DNA of 64,000 nucleotides, from contig CBDHFX010000002.1 in assembly GCA_965262845.1 (NCBI GenBank), forward strand, positions 1,743,958-1,807,957, read 5' to 3'. The position numbers and the translations under genes were made by a program. The notes beneath the pieces were generated by a model. That model did no database searches and was not told the origin of the DNA. It saw only the letters and a program-made list of their open reading frames with translations. Below are positions 1-8,408 of the stretch, in pieces. Positions within the stretch are counted from its first letter, which is position 1. Every line of letters begins with the position of its first letter. The DNA is from ECT2AJA-044 sp965262845 (GTDB taxonomy: Bacteria; Bacteroidota; Bacteroidia; Flavobacteriales; ECT2AJA-044).

Positions 1-826
1 TGATCGGCATCACACCTGCAGCATTTACTTTCAATGGCAAATACTGGCGTACTCCTCCATACTGTTTGTTACCAACCACCTGTTTGGCATACTGAACAGG
101 CACCCGTCGAACACCCTGTACCAGAGCAACAGAGAACAGGATAACCACCAGAAGTATTACGATCTCAAAGAGCAGGACCACTAGTCCGCCTCCTGTGCTT
201 TCTAACCTGGAAACAAATTCCTGCACAAAGGATTGTGGCAGACTGGCAATGATACCAATCATGATGATCAGGGAAATGCCATTTCCGATCCCGCGATCCG
301 TGATCTTCTCGCCCAGCCACATGGTAAAGATAGTTCCACTAACCAATAAGACCATGCTGCTGAACCAAAATGTGCCTGGTCCCAAAAGGAAGGCAGACTC
401 CGGCAATTGAGCCTGGAGGTTAGCAATATAACCCGGTGCCTGGGCAGATGTGATCAAAATGGTCAGATAACGCGTGATTTGATTCACCTTGCGACGACCG
501 CTCTCTCCTTCCTTTTGCAATTTTTGCAGGTAGGGAACGGCTAGTCTCATCAGTTGAATGACAATAGAAGCCGATATGTAGGGCATAATGCCCAAAGCCA
601 AAATGGAAGCCTGGGCAAAGGCCCCTCCGGTAAACAAATTCAAAAGCCCCAGAAGTCCGGATGAAGCCTGTTGCTTCAGAGCTTCCAACTGAGCTGGATC
701 AATTCCCGGAAGTACAACGTAGGATCCCAGTCGGTAGACCAACAGAAACCCAAGAGTCGTCAGAATACGGTTTCGCAATTCTTCGATTTTCCATATATTA
801 TTTAAGGTTTCTATGAACTTCTTCAT
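1..826 (-). CDS. secY: SecY, preprotein translocase channel subunit (3' end beyond window)
   Basis: SecY forms the protein-conducting channel of the Sec translocon in the inner membrane. Reading from the ATG at 826 gives MKKFIETLNNIWKIEELRNR, then a hydrophobic multi-pass chain with the family motifs SILALGIMPYISASIVIQL (plug/TM2 region), the cytosolic loop GESGRRKVNQITRYLT and GEKITDRGIGNGISL. The frame is open to the window edge after 275 codons, so roughly the last third of the protein is missing only because the window ends. It lies 9 bp downstream of rplO and is the last visible gene of the ribosomal superoperon, its usual place. Assignment is secure. Confidence 0.96.
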   Translation of the reverse strand, partial: MKKFIETLNNIWKIEELRNRILTTLGFLLVYRLGSYVVLPGIDPAQLEALKQQASSGLLGLLNLFTGGAFAQASILALGIMPYISASIVIQLMRLAVPYLQKLQKEGESGRRKVNQITRYLTILITSAQAPGYIANLQAQLPESAFLLGPGTFWFSSMVLLVSGTIFTMWLGEKITDRGIGNGISLIIMIGIIASLPQSFVQEFVSRLESTGGGLVVLLFEIVILLVVILFSVALVQGVRRVPVQYAKQVVGNKQYGGVRQYLPLKVNAAGVMPI

Positions 827-835
827 CTCGCAGAA

Positions 836-1291
836 TTAGAGCAGGTTTACAGATCCACCCTTTTCCTCAATAGCTGCTTTGGCTGAGGCAGATGTTTTAT
901 GTGCGGAAACATGGAGTTTTGCTTCAATGGCCCCGCGACCAAGAATTTTAATTTTGTCATTCTTGCTGGCGAATCCATTTGAGATGAATGTATCCGGGTT
1001 CACTTCATCCGTAATCTTCTTATCGTCCACCAGCTTTTGCAAGGTGTCCAGGTTAATGGCTACGTATTCAACGCGATTTGGGTTTTTGAAGCCAAACTTG
1101 GGGATACGGCGTTGAAGTGGCATTTGTCCTCCTTCAAACCCGATCTTTTTCGAGTAGCCTGAGCGGGATTTTGCACCTTTGTGGCCACGTCCGGAAGTTC
1201 CGCCCTTCTTGCTTCCCTCTCCGCGGCCTATCCGGCTTCTCTTTTTTGCTGACCCTTTCGCAGGTTGCAGATTACTTAAGTCCATACCCAT
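836..1291 (-). CDS. rplO: 50S ribosomal protein L15
   Basis: L15 binds 23S rRNA late in assembly of the large subunit. The 151 residues begin MGMDLSNLQPAKGSAKKRSR and carry the glycine- and lysine-rich extension GSKKGGTSGRGHKGAKSRSG, followed by the conserved GGQMPLQRRIPKFGF. A second in-frame ATG two codons later (1285) is an equally good start. It lies between rpmD and secY, the standard spc order. Secure. Confidence 0.96.
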   Translation of the reverse strand: MGMDLSNLQPAKGSAKKRSRIGRGEGSKKGGTSGRGHKGAKSRSGYSKKIGFEGGQMPLQRRIPKFGFKNPNRVEYVAINLDTLQKLVDDKKITDEVNPDTFISNGFASKNDKIKILGRGAIEAKLHVSAHKTSASAKAAIEEKGGSVNLL

Positions 1292-1315
1292 TATGATATT
1301 CCAGTTATCACCAGA

Positions 1316-1492
1316 TCAATCAATGATCTCCACCAGGTGATCCACCTTAGCAACCATACCGCGAATTTGAGGGGTATCGTTGTGTTCAACCACCTGATCT
1401 ATTTTTTTTAACCCCAAAGCTACCATCGTCTCCTTCTGACGCTTGAGGCGATTGATAACACTCTTTACTTGCTTAATCCTAATTGTTGCCAT
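1316..1492 (-). CDS. rpmD: 50S ribosomal protein L30
   Basis: A short 58-residue protein that starts MATIRIKQVKSVINRLKRQK and ends in KVDHLVEIID, matching bacterial L30 in length and pattern (basic N-terminal strand, then LGLKKIDQVVEHNDTPQIRG). It fills the gap between rpsE and rplO, where L30 belongs in the spc operon. The stop is TGA at 1316-1318, and 12 bp separate its start from rpsE. L30 is absent from some bacterial lineages, so its presence here is informative. Confidence 0.95.
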   Translation of the reverse strand: MATIRIKQVKSVINRLKRQKETMVALGLKKIDQVVEHNDTPQIRGMVAKVDHLVEIID

Positions 1493-1504
1493 TTTCCAGA
1501 CTGA

Positions 1505-2029
1505 TTAACCATTAAATACTTTCTTAACAGAAACTCCTCGCTGGGCAGCAACTGCATTGGCATCACGAAGGTTCAGAAGGGCATCCATAGTGGCTTTCAC
1601 AGCATTGTGCGGATTCGATGAACCCTTTGACTTTGCCAATACATCGTGAACGCCAACGGCTTCAAGAACAGCACGCATTGCACCGCCTGCAATAACTCCG
1701 GTACCATTCGCAGCCGGACGAATAAATACCCGAGCTCCACCGAACTTCCCCTCCTGGGCGTGAGGAATGGTTCCCTTCACCAGTGGGATCCGAACCAAAT
1801 TCTTCTTCGCATCTTCAATCCCCTTAGTGATCGCTTCAGACACTTCTTTCGATTTACCCAGACCGATCCCTGCCACGCCATTTTCATCCCCAACGACTAT
1901 GATCGCAGAAAAGCCAAATGTCCTGCCCCCTTTGGTTACTTTGGTAACACGCTGGATCCCAACCAACCGGTCCTTCAAGTCAATACCGGCCGGTTTTACC
2001 CGCTGAATGTTCCTGTACTCTGTTAGCAT
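1505..2029 (-). CDS. rpsE: 30S ribosomal protein S5
   Basis: S5 helps decoding accuracy and lies near the mRNA entry site of the small subunit. The 174-residue product has the double-stranded-RNA-binding-like S5 signature RVTKVTKGGRTFGFSAIIVV followed by GDENGVAGIGLGKSKEVSEA, and the C-terminal domain with SSNPHNAVKATMDALLNLR. Length and domain order are normal. It sits 7 bp after rplR. Secure. Confidence 0.97.
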   Translation of the reverse strand: MLTEYRNIQRVKPAGIDLKDRLVGIQRVTKVTKGGRTFGFSAIIVVGDENGVAGIGLGKSKEVSEAITKGIEDAKKNLVRIPLVKGTIPHAQEGKFGGARVFIRPAANGTGVIAGGAMRAVLEAVGVHDVLAKSKGSSNPHNAVKATMDALLNLRDANAVAAQRGVSVKKVFNG

Positions 2030-2036
2030 ATCTTTT

Positions 2037-2390
2037 TTAAAATTTTAACCCGCCTTCACGGGCGCCTTCTGCCAATTGCCTTACACGACCGTGGTATAAG
2101 TAACCGTTTCGATCGAAGCTACATCTCTCAATGCCTTTTTCGACTGCCCTGGCAGCTATAGCTTTACCCACTTCGTAGGCAACTTCACTCTTGGTACCTT
2201 CAACTTTTATCTCCTTTTGCAATGATGACGCACTTACGATAGTCTCTCCCGTAAGATCATTGATCAGTTGCGCATAGATCTCCTTATTCGAACGGAATAC
2301 TGAGAGCCTCGGGCGATCATCGGTACCAGCAATTTTCTTGCGAACACGCGTCTTAATGCGTTGCCTTCTTTCGGATTTTGTTAATGCCAT
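2037..2390 (-). CDS. rplR: 50S ribosomal protein L18
   Basis: L18 binds 5S rRNA together with L5 (rplE upstream in the same operon) and mediates its attachment to the large subunit. The 117 residues include a basic N-terminus (MALTKSERRQRIKTRVRKKI), the core RPRLSVFRSNKEIYAQLIND, and the C-terminal SFDRNGYLYHGRVRQLAEGA followed by REGGLKF, typical of bacterial L18. Normal length, between rplF and rpsE. Confidence 0.97.
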   Translation of the reverse strand: MALTKSERRQRIKTRVRKKIAGTDDRPRLSVFRSNKEIYAQLINDLTGETIVSASSLQKEIKVEGTKSEVAYEVGKAIAARAVEKGIERCSFDRNGYLYHGRVRQLAEGAREGGLKF

Positions 2391-2406
2391 AATACTTACC
2401 TCCAGG

Positions 2407-2955
2407 TTAACCAGCAGTTTTTCCTGCTTTACGACGAATATGTTCTCCGGTAAGGCGAACTCCCTTTCCTTTGTACGGTTCAGGCTTGCGGAAAGAACGG
2501 ATCTTAGCCGCTACCATGCCCAGGAGCTGATTATCGTGAGACGAGAGGATCACCTGCGGATTTTGTCCTTTCTCAGCTTTGGTCTCCACTTTGACATCCG
2601 CAGGGATCTCGAAAACGATATTGTGGCTGAACCCAAGAGACAAATCCAGTTTTTGACCGTTATTGACTGCACGATAACCTACACCCACTAGCTCAAGAGA
2701 TTTGGTGAAACCTTCCGTGACCCCTTTAACCATGTTGTTGATCAGCGCACGGTTGGTGCCATGAAGGGCTTTCAATTGCTTGGAGTCGTTTTTACGGGTA
2801 ACTTCCAAAATTGCATTGTCCACTTTTATGGAGATGTCCTTATTTACCTCATGGGTCAATTCACCTTTCGGCCCTTTTACAGTAACCGATTGTCCGTCTA
2901 TCTTGACCTTGACTTCTTTTGGAATTTCAATCGGATTTTTTCCAATACGCGACAT
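2407..2955 (-). CDS. rplF: 50S ribosomal protein L6
   Basis: L6 lies at the base of the L7/L12 stalk near the factor-binding site. The open frame extends upstream to 3009 into rpsH, but the family start MSRIGKNPIEIPKEVKVKID falls at the ATG at 2955, which I take as the start (182 residues). It contains the two repeated L6 domains and the C-terminal signature PEPYKGKGVRLTGEHIRRKA. The chosen start leaves a 19 bp gap after rpsH, whereas the longer version would overlap it by 35 bp. Confidence 0.95.
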   Translation of the reverse strand: MSRIGKNPIEIPKEVKVKIDGQSVTVKGPKGELTHEVNKDISIKVDNAILEVTRKNDSKQLKALHGTNRALINNMVKGVTEGFTKSLELVGVGYRAVNNGQKLDLSLGFSHNIVFEIPADVKVETKAEKGQNPQVILSSHDNQLLGMVAAKIRSFRKPEPYKGKGVRLTGEHIRRKAGKTAG

Positions 2956-2974
2956 CCTTTTTGGCTTTTTCCAA

Positions 2975-3373
2975 TTAATAAACGTAACAAAGTATTTCGC
3001 CACCAACATTCTCCTGACGTGCCTTCTTGTCCGTCATCACGCCGCTTGAGGTGGACACGATAGCAACGCCCAGTCCATTCAATACGGAAGGCATCTTCCT
3101 GGCATTACTGTATTGGCGAAGACCTGGGCGGCTTATGCGTTCAATCTTCTTGATTGCCGGCAATTTGGTCTTCGCATTGTATTTCAATGCCACGCGAAGA
3201 ATTCCTTGCTTATTATCCTCTTCTATTTTGTAATCACGGATGTATCCCTGATCTTTCAGGATCCTGGCCATCTCCGCTTTGATCTTTGAAGAAGGCACAT
3301 CAACCACCTTGTGGCCAGCTAAAAGCGCATTACGCATTCGGGTCAAAAAATCTGCGATTGGATCTGTTGTCAT
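2975..3373 (-). CDS. rpsH: 30S ribosomal protein S8
   Basis: S8 is a primary binder of the central domain of 16S rRNA, and in well-studied bacteria it is also the translational repressor of the spc operon. The 132-residue product starts MTTDPIADFLTRMRNALLAG and ends with the S8 signature STSSGVMTDKKARQENVGGE and ILCYVY. Normal length and position between rpsN and rplF. Whether the autoregulation seen in enterobacteria applies here cannot be told from this sequence. Confidence 0.97.
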   Translation of the reverse strand: MTTDPIADFLTRMRNALLAGHKVVDVPSSKIKAEMARILKDQGYIRDYKIEEDNKQGILRVALKYNAKTKLPAIKKIERISRPGLRQYSNARKMPSVLNGLGVAIVSTSSGVMTDKKARQENVGGEILCYVY

Positions 3374-3392
3374 CTCTTCTAAACCTCTTTAA

Positions 3393-3662
3393 TTACCAGC
3401 TAGCCTTTTTAACTCCCGGGATCAGACCTTGATTTGCCATTTCACGGAAAGTGATACGTGAAATTCCGAATTGACGCAAATATCCTTTCGGACGCCCTGT
3501 CAATTTACATCGGTTATGCAAGCGAACCGGCGAAGCGTTTTTCGGAAGCTTTTGCAATCCTTCGTAATCACCTGCAGCTTTCAAAGCTGCACGCTTTTCT
3601 GCATATTTATCAACAAGTGTCTGACGTTTGCGCTCACGCGCTTTCATTGATTCCTTGGCCAT
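3393..3662 (-). CDS. rpsN: 30S ribosomal protein S14 (long, zinc-independent form)
   Basis: S14 is part of the head of the small subunit. At 89 residues this is the long form; it carries RCKLTGRPKGYLRQFGISRI and ends in GLIPGVKKASW. Only one cysteine is seen in the region where zinc-binding S14 has two CxxC pairs, so it is the zinc-independent (C-minus) type. It follows rplE by 3 bp. Confidence 0.96.
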   Translation of the reverse strand: MAKESMKARERKRQTLVDKYAEKRAALKAAGDYEGLQKLPKNASPVRLHNRCKLTGRPKGYLRQFGISRITFREMANQGLIPGVKKASW

Positions 3663-3665
3663 CTT

Positions 3666-4214
3666 TTACTTTTTAAAGGGAATTCCAAATTCTGTAAGCA
3701 AAGCCTTTCCCTCGGCATCTGTCTCAGCAGAGGTCACGAAGGTGATGTCCATTCCTGTAATATGGTCCACTTTATCAATATCGATTTCCGGAAATATGAT
3801 CTGTTCCGTAATCCCCAGATTGCAGTTACCACGGCCATCAAAACCATTGCCTACTCCACGGAAATCCCGAATACGGGGCAATGCAGCAACGATCAAACGC
3901 TCCAAAAACTCATACATCCGATCTCCACGTAAAGTGACGCGAGCCCCGATCGGCATGCCTTTCCTCAACTTGAAGTTACTAATGTCCTTCTTCGACTTCG
4001 TTGCAACAGCTTTCTGTCCGGCAATCAACGTTATCTCCTTCAAAGCAGATTCGATCAACCGTTTGTCGGCAACTGCCTCACCAACACCCTGGCTCAATAC
4101 AATTTTGTTCAACTTTGGTACACGCATAAGATTGGTGTAACCAAACTGCCTGGCCAACGCAGGAACGACTCGTTCGCTGTACTCGGTTTTTAATCTCGGT
4201 TTGTAGTTATTCAT
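3666..4214 (-). CDS. rplE: 50S ribosomal protein L5
   Basis: L5 binds 5S rRNA and contacts the P-site tRNA. The 182 residues start MNNYKPRLKTEYSERVVPAL and include VPKLNKIVLSQGVGEAVADK, LRKGMPIGARVTLRGDRMYE and the GVGNGFDGRGNCNLGITEQI segment characteristic of L5. Its start codon overlaps the end of rplX by 4 bp, which suggests translational coupling. Confidence 0.97.
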   Translation of the reverse strand: MNNYKPRLKTEYSERVVPALARQFGYTNLMRVPKLNKIVLSQGVGEAVADKRLIESALKEITLIAGQKAVATKSKKDISNFKLRKGMPIGARVTLRGDRMYEFLERLIVAALPRIRDFRGVGNGFDGRGNCNLGITEQIIFPEIDIDKVDHITGMDITFVTSAETDAEGKALLTEFGIPFKK

Positions 4215-4537
4215 TTTAATACCTCCCCGGATATTTTAGAATATCTTTCCAGTTTACCCTCATCATTCACACGGCGCCCAATACGGGTAGGATCACCTGA
4301 CTTAGGGTCCAAAACCATGAGGTTTGAAATATGGATCGGTGCCTCTTTTTCGGTTCTCCCTCCCTGAGGATTTACTGAGCCTGGCTTCACATGTTTTGTT
4401 ACTAGGTTTACACCCTCAACGATGGCTCGGGATCTTGCCGGAAATACTTCCAACACTTTTCCTTGCTCTCCCTTATACTCTCCAGCGATTACCTGTACGC
4501 TGTCTCCTTTTTTCAAATGAAGCTTAGCCATTCCCAT
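4211..4537 (-). CDS. rplX: 50S ribosomal protein L24
   Basis: L24 is an assembly initiator of the large subunit. The 108-residue product has the N-terminal KOW motif, visible as KGDSVQVIAGEYKGEQGKVL, then NLVTKHVKPGSVNPQGGRTE and the C-terminal GDPTRIGRRVNDEGKLERYS. Two ATG codons (4537 and 4531) begin MGMAKLHLKK or MAKLHLKK; both fit the 6-12 bp gap after rplN. It overlaps rplE by 4 bp. Confidence 0.96.
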   Translation of the reverse strand: MGMAKLHLKKGDSVQVIAGEYKGEQGKVLEVFPARSRAIVEGVNLVTKHVKPGSVNPQGGRTEKEAPIHISNLMVLDPKSGDPTRIGRRVNDEGKLERYSKISGEVLK

Positions 4538-4543
4538 TCCTTT

Positions 4544-4912
4544 TTACAATACCTCCGGAGCAAGTGAAACGATTTTCATGTATTGCTTATCGCGCAATTC
4601 ACGTGCCACCGGTCCAAACACGCGTGTTCCGCGCATTTCCCCCGTAGCGTTCAGCAGAACACATGCGTTATCGTCGAAACGAATATAGGACCCGTCAGGA
4701 CGGCGTATTTCTTTTTTCGTACGAACTACAACAGCACGTGAAACCTGTCCTTTTTTGACGCTACCTGAAGGAAGAGCGTCCTTGATGGTCACAACAACGT
4801 TATCCCCAACCGAAGCATAACGACGTTTGGTCCCTCCCAGAACACGGATTACGAGTACTTCCCGCGCTCCTGTATTATCCGCAACTTTTAGACGTGACTC
4901 TTGCTGTAGCAT
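4544..4912 (-). CDS. rplN: 50S ribosomal protein L14
   Basis: L14 sits at the subunit interface. The 122 residues start MLQQESRLKVADNTGAREVL and finish with the conserved RVFGPVARELRDKQYMKIVS, ending in LAPEVL. The length is exactly that of typical bacterial L14. Its start codon shares one base with the stop of rpsQ (TAATG), a tight coupling. Confidence 0.97.
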   Translation of the reverse strand: MLQQESRLKVADNTGAREVLVIRVLGGTKRRYASVGDNVVVTIKDALPSGSVKKGQVSRAVVVRTKKEIRRPDGSYIRFDDNACVLLNATGEMRGTRVFGPVARELRDKQYMKIVSLAPEVL

Positions 4913-5172
4913 TATTTTGCTCTTTCCATAATTTCCACCACGCGCCAGTTTTTGTGCTTGCTCAGCGGACGTGTTTCCATAATTCGCACCGTATCGCCGA
5001 TGCTACAGTCGTTCTTTTCATCATGAACCATGAATTTGGAAGTCTTCTTAACAAACTTTCCATACATAGGGTGCTTTACCTTTCGTTCGATCATAACCAC
5101 AGCGGATTTCTCCATTTTGTTACTGGTTACAATTCCAATACGTTCCTTTCTTAAGTTTCTTGTTGTTTCCAT
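4912..5172 (-). CDS. rpsQ: 30S ribosomal protein S17
   Basis: S17 is an early 16S rRNA binder. The 86-residue product shows the S17 pattern: RKERIGIVTSNKMEKSAVVM at the N-terminus, HPMYGKFVKKTSKFMVHDEK in the middle, and GDTVRIMETRPLSKHKNWRV in the OB-fold end. Preceded by rpmC (9 bp gap) and followed by rplN with a one-base overlap. Confidence 0.97.
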   Translation of the reverse strand: METTRNLRKERIGIVTSNKMEKSAVVMIERKVKHPMYGKFVKKTSKFMVHDEKNDCSIGDTVRIMETRPLSKHKNWRVVEIMERAK

Positions 5173-5181
5173 AAAGCCAAA

Positions 5182-5385
5182 TTAATTGGGGACTTGCCCG
5201 GCGTTTCTTTTGATCAGCTCCGTGTTTAGGCGAGCGATCGTTCTTCTTAATTGACGTAGCTTCATAGGATTCTCCAACTGAGAAACCGCATGGCTCATCC
5301 GAAATTCTGCCAAATGATTCCTTTCCTCGCCGATGCGTTCAATTAATTCGGCTGTAGACATCTCAATGATTACTGACTGTTTCAT
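5182..5385 (-). CDS. rpmC: 50S ribosomal protein L29
   Basis: L29 lies near the peptide exit tunnel. The 67-residue helical protein has ELIERIGEERNHLAEFRMSH and QLENPMKLRQLRRTIARLNT, the two-helix pattern of L29. Start codon overlaps the end of rplP by 4 bp. Position between rplP and rpsQ is canonical. Confidence 0.96.
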   Translation of the reverse strand: MKQSVIIEMSTAELIERIGEERNHLAEFRMSHAVSQLENPMKLRQLRRTIARLNTELIKRNAGQVPN

Positions 5386-5816
5386 AACTGGTCATTTATG
5401 CTGTACCATTCTCTTCGCATCAGGAACTTAGTTGTGATCGGTAGTTTTTGCGCGGCGAGACGAAGTGCTTCCTTAGCCACCTCGATCGGCACACCTTCCA
5501 ATTCAAAAAGAATGCGTCCCGGCTTCACCACAGCTGCCCAGTATTCCGGCGCCCCTTTACCTTTTCCCATCCGCACTTCAGCAGGTTTTTTGGTAATCGG
5601 TTTATCCGGGAAAATGCGGATCCACAATTGACCCTCACGCTTCATATAACGAGTCGCCGCAATACGTGCTGCCTCGATTTGACGAGACGTTATCCATGCT
5701 GATTCCAAAGCCTTGATCCCAAAAGACCCAAAAGCCAACTGATTTCCACGCTGGGCGTTTCCTTTCATCCGACCTTTCTGGACGCGGCGAAATTTGGTTC
5801 TTTTTGGCTGTAACAT
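5382..5816 (-). CDS. rplP: 50S ribosomal protein L16
   Basis: L16 helps shape the A-site of the large subunit. The 144 residues begin MLQPKRTKFRRVQKGRMKGN and carry RRPLKKP-like family segments here read as RIFPDKPITKKPAEVRMGKG and KGAPEYWAAVVKPGRILFEL. Normal length. It lies 12 bp after rpsC and overlaps rpmC by 4 bp. Confidence 0.97.
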   Translation of the reverse strand: MLQPKRTKFRRVQKGRMKGNAQRGNQLAFGSFGIKALESAWITSRQIEAARIAATRYMKREGQLWIRIFPDKPITKKPAEVRMGKGKGAPEYWAAVVKPGRILFELEGVPIEVAKEALRLAAQKLPITTKFLMRREWYSINDQL

Positions 5817-5828
5817 TTTTGCTGCCCT

Positions 5829-6551
5829 TTATTTTGTCTTTCTTCTTCTTGCACCAGGGCGACGGCCACTTCCGCCCTGAATCGGCTTTCCAGCTTTCTG
5901 ACCCAGGACATTAGACAGATCGCGCTTACCATAAACCTCTCCCTTCATGATCCACACTTTGACACCGAGGCGTCCGTAAGTCGTGTGAGCTTCGACTAAA
6001 GCATAATCAATATCTGCACGGAAAGTATGTAATGGGGTGCGACCATCCTTGAACATTTCAGTACGCGCCATTTCCGCACCATTCAACCGGCCGCTGATCT
6101 GAATCTTAATTCCTTCCGCACCCATTCGCATGGCTGCAGCAATTGCCATTTTCGTAGCACGGCGATATGAAATACGTCCTTCAATCTGACGGGCGATACT
6201 GGCAGCAACCAGGTAAACATCCAACTCTGGTCGTTTGATCTCGAAGATGTTGATCTGAACTTCCTTTCTGGTAAGCTTTTTTAATTCTTCCCTAAGCTTG
6301 TCAACCTCTTGGCCACCTTTGCCAATGATGATCCCCGGACGAGCTGTAGTGATGGTTACGGTAACCAGCTTAAGCGTGCGCTCAATGATGATGCGCGAAA
6401 CGCTGGCTTTTGACAAACGGGCGTAGAGGTAATCACGAATTTTCTTATCCTCTGCAAGCTTATCTCCATAGCTTTCCCCACCATACCAGTTGGATTCCCA
6501 ACCGCGGATGATACCTAATCTGTTACCAATTGGATTGGTCTTCTGTCCCAT
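5829..6551 (-). CDS. rpsC: 30S ribosomal protein S3
   Basis: S3 is part of the mRNA entry channel. The frame is open back to 6581, inside rplV, but the family start MGQKTNPIGNRLGIIRGWES falls at the ATG at 6551, giving 240 residues and a 4 bp gap after rplV. The KH domain (ARPGIIIGKGGQEVDKLREE) and the C-terminal domain (TYGRLGVKVWIMKGEVYGKR) are both present; the C-terminus is basic (GRRPGARRRKTK). Confidence 0.96.
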   Translation of the reverse strand: MGQKTNPIGNRLGIIRGWESNWYGGESYGDKLAEDKKIRDYLYARLSKASVSRIIIERTLKLVTVTITTARPGIIIGKGGQEVDKLREELKKLTRKEVQINIFEIKRPELDVYLVAASIARQIEGRISYRRATKMAIAAAMRMGAEGIKIQISGRLNGAEMARTEMFKDGRTPLHTFRADIDYALVEAHTTYGRLGVKVWIMKGEVYGKRDLSNVLGQKAGKPIQGGSGRRPGARRRKTK

Positions 6552-6555
6552 TTTT

Positions 6556-6963
6556 TTATTCTTCCGTGTCGCTACGCGCATCCAAAACCATCGTTACGTG
6601 ATTTGAACGCTTACGAATTCTGTGAGCTCTTCCCTGAGGTGCCGTTTGGAGTCGTTTCAGCATACGTGCGCTATTTACATATACCTCCTTTATGTAGAGG
6701 CCCGATTCAACGTCAAACTTTTCGCCGAACTTCTGTTCCCAGTTTGTGATCGCACTCTGGAGGAGTTTCTCCATACGCCGGGAAGCCTCCTTGCTGCTGT
6801 ACTTCAACATGAACAAAGCTTTTTCGGCATTCACTCCGCGGATCATATCAGCAACCAACCTCATTTTGCGGGGTGAGGTTGGGCAATTGTGCAATTTTGC
6901 AAAGGCCACTTGCCTGTTTGCTTCCTTGCGCGCCTCCGCCATATGGTGTTTTCTAGAGCCCAT
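6556..6963 (-). CDS. rplV: 50S ribosomal protein L22
   Basis: L22 lines the exit tunnel. The core reads FAKLHNCPTSPRKMRLVADM and ends with GRAHRIRKRSNHVTMVLDAR. The frame begins at an ATG at 6981, but a second ATG at 6963 starts MGSRKHHMAEARKEANRQVA, which resembles the usual start of this protein in Bacteroidota, so I prefer 6963 (135 residues). The 6981 start would add six residues and remains possible. Confidence 0.93.
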   Translation of the reverse strand: MGSRKHHMAEARKEANRQVAFAKLHNCPTSPRKMRLVADMIRGVNAEKALFMLKYSSKEASRRMEKLLQSAITNWEQKFGEKFDVESGLYIKEVYVNSARMLKRLQTAPQGRAHRIRKRSNHVTMVLDARSDTEE

Positions 6964-6993
6964 TTCCCATTCTTTTCCCAATCATACCTGCTA

Positions 6994-7275
6994 TTATCGT
7001 TTGCCTTTATCTCTTTTATTCCCTGCGTGGCCACGGAAGGTGCGCGTCAGAGCAAACTCTCCCAACTTGTGCCCTACCATATTCTCTGTTATATATACAG
7101 GAACAAACTGACGGCCATTGTGTACCGCGATGGTCAATCCAACAAAGTCCGGAGTGATCATGGACGCTCTTGACCAGGTTTTGATCACGCCCTTTTTAGC
7201 ACTTTTAGCCTGAGTCAGTACTTCACGCTCAAGCTTATAGTGTACGTACGGGCCTTTCTTTAATGATCTTGCCAT
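6994..7275 (-). CDS. rpsS: 30S ribosomal protein S19
   Basis: S19 sits in the head of the small subunit and binds 16S rRNA with S13. The 93 residues start MARSLKKGPYVHYKLEREVL and carry the signature TWSRASMITPDFVGLTIAVH, then KLGEFALTRTFRGHAGNKRD. Normal length and position between rplB (8 bp) and rplV. Confidence 0.97.
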   Translation of the reverse strand: MARSLKKGPYVHYKLEREVLTQAKSAKKGVIKTWSRASMITPDFVGLTIAVHNGRQFVPVYITENMVGHKLGEFALTRTFRGHAGNKRDKGKR

Positions 7276-7283
7276 GATTCCCC

Positions 7284-8108
7284 TTATTTTCTCCTCCGTT
7301 CAATGATGTAGCGATTACTCGCCTTTTTCCTGGCACGGGTTCTGAATCCTTTGGCCGGAACACCGTTGCGTGAGCGCGGGTGTCCTCCCGCCTGACGCCC
7401 TTCGCCACCACCCATTGGATGATCAACCGGGTTCATTGCCACACCACGTGTACGCGGACGGCGACCCAGCCAACGCTTACGGCCTGCTTTTCCGAGTCGT
7501 TCCAATGCATGATCACTGTTTGATACCACGCCGATGGTTGCCAAACAGGTCACCAAAATCATGCGCGTCTCGCCAGAGGGCATTTTCAAAACTGCGTAAC
7601 GTCCTTCCCGTGCCACTAGCTGGGCATAAGTACCGGCACTACGGGCCATTATTCCACCTTGTCCCGGACGCAATTCAATGTTATGTACAATGGTGCCGAG
7701 CGGAATATCATTCAGGCACATCGCATTGCCCACATCCACCGAAGCTCCCTTACCTGACATGACCCTCTGGCCAACTGCCAATCCATCCGGAGCGAGAATA
7801 TAGCGCTTTTCACCATCTGCATAGTGAACCAAAGCAATACGGGCACTGCGGTTCGGGTCGTATTCAACTGACGCTACGGTTCCCGGTACTCCAAACTTAT
7901 CCCGCTTGAAATCAACCGCTCTGTAACGACGTTTGTGACCACCACCTACGTAGCGCATCGTCATCTTACCGGTGTTATTCCGACCACCGGATTTGGTCTT
8001 TCCTTTGGTCAGCCTTTTTTCCGGTTTATCGGTCGTTACGTTCTCATAGTTATTGGCAAATCGAAAACGCTGTCCCGGAGTAGTCGGCCTAAGTCTCTTT
8101 ACAGCCAT
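7284..8108 (-). CDS. rplB: 50S ribosomal protein L2
   Basis: L2 is essential for subunit association and lies near the peptidyl transferase centre. Starting at the ATG at 8108 (MAVKRLRPTTPGQRFRFANN) it has 274 residues; the two extra upstream codons that could be added use a TTG start at 8114 and are unlikely. The C-terminal signature NPVDHPMGGGEGRQAGGHPR, including the conserved histidine region, is intact. Follows rplW by 9 bp. Confidence 0.97.
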   Translation of the reverse strand: MAVKRLRPTTPGQRFRFANNYENVTTDKPEKRLTKGKTKSGGRNNTGKMTMRYVGGGHKRRYRAVDFKRDKFGVPGTVASVEYDPNRSARIALVHYADGEKRYILAPDGLAVGQRVMSGKGASVDVGNAMCLNDIPLGTIVHNIELRPGQGGIMARSAGTYAQLVAREGRYAVLKMPSGETRMILVTCLATIGVVSNSDHALERLGKAGRKRWLGRRPRTRGVAMNPVDHPMGGGEGRQAGGHPRSRNGVPAKGFRTRARKKASNRYIIERRRK

Positions 8109-8117
8109 CGTCAATTA

Positions 8118-8408
8118 TTATATGCTACTATAAAAATCGATCATAGAGCCTTCAGCTACAGACACGATCGCTTTCTTATATGAATTGGTCCTACCTTCAA
8201 TTATCCTTCCCTTCGCATAGCGGGACTTGCTTTTCCCATGATAATTCAAGGTACGAACACCCGTGACGGACACTTTGTACTTGTTCTCAATCGCTTTCCT
8301 GATCGTTAACTTGTTTGCTGTACGGGAAACCAGGAAACCGTACTGATTCAGATCTTCTGCAAGACCTGTCATTTTTTCTGTAATAATCGGCTTGATCAAC
8401 ACACTCAT
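8118..8408 (-). CDS. rplW: 50S ribosomal protein L23
   Basis: L23 sits at the tunnel exit and docks SRP and trigger factor. The 96-residue product starts MSVLIKPIITEKMTGLAEDL and contains ANKLTIRKAIENKYKVSVTG, the typical L23 helix-strand region. Its start overlaps the end of rplD by 4 bp, in keeping with the tight S10 operon packing. Confidence 0.96.
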   Translation of the reverse strand: MSVLIKPIITEKMTGLAEDLNQYGFLVSRTANKLTIRKAIENKYKVSVTGVRTLNYHGKSKSRYAKGRIIEGRTNSYKKAIVSVAEGSMIDFYSSI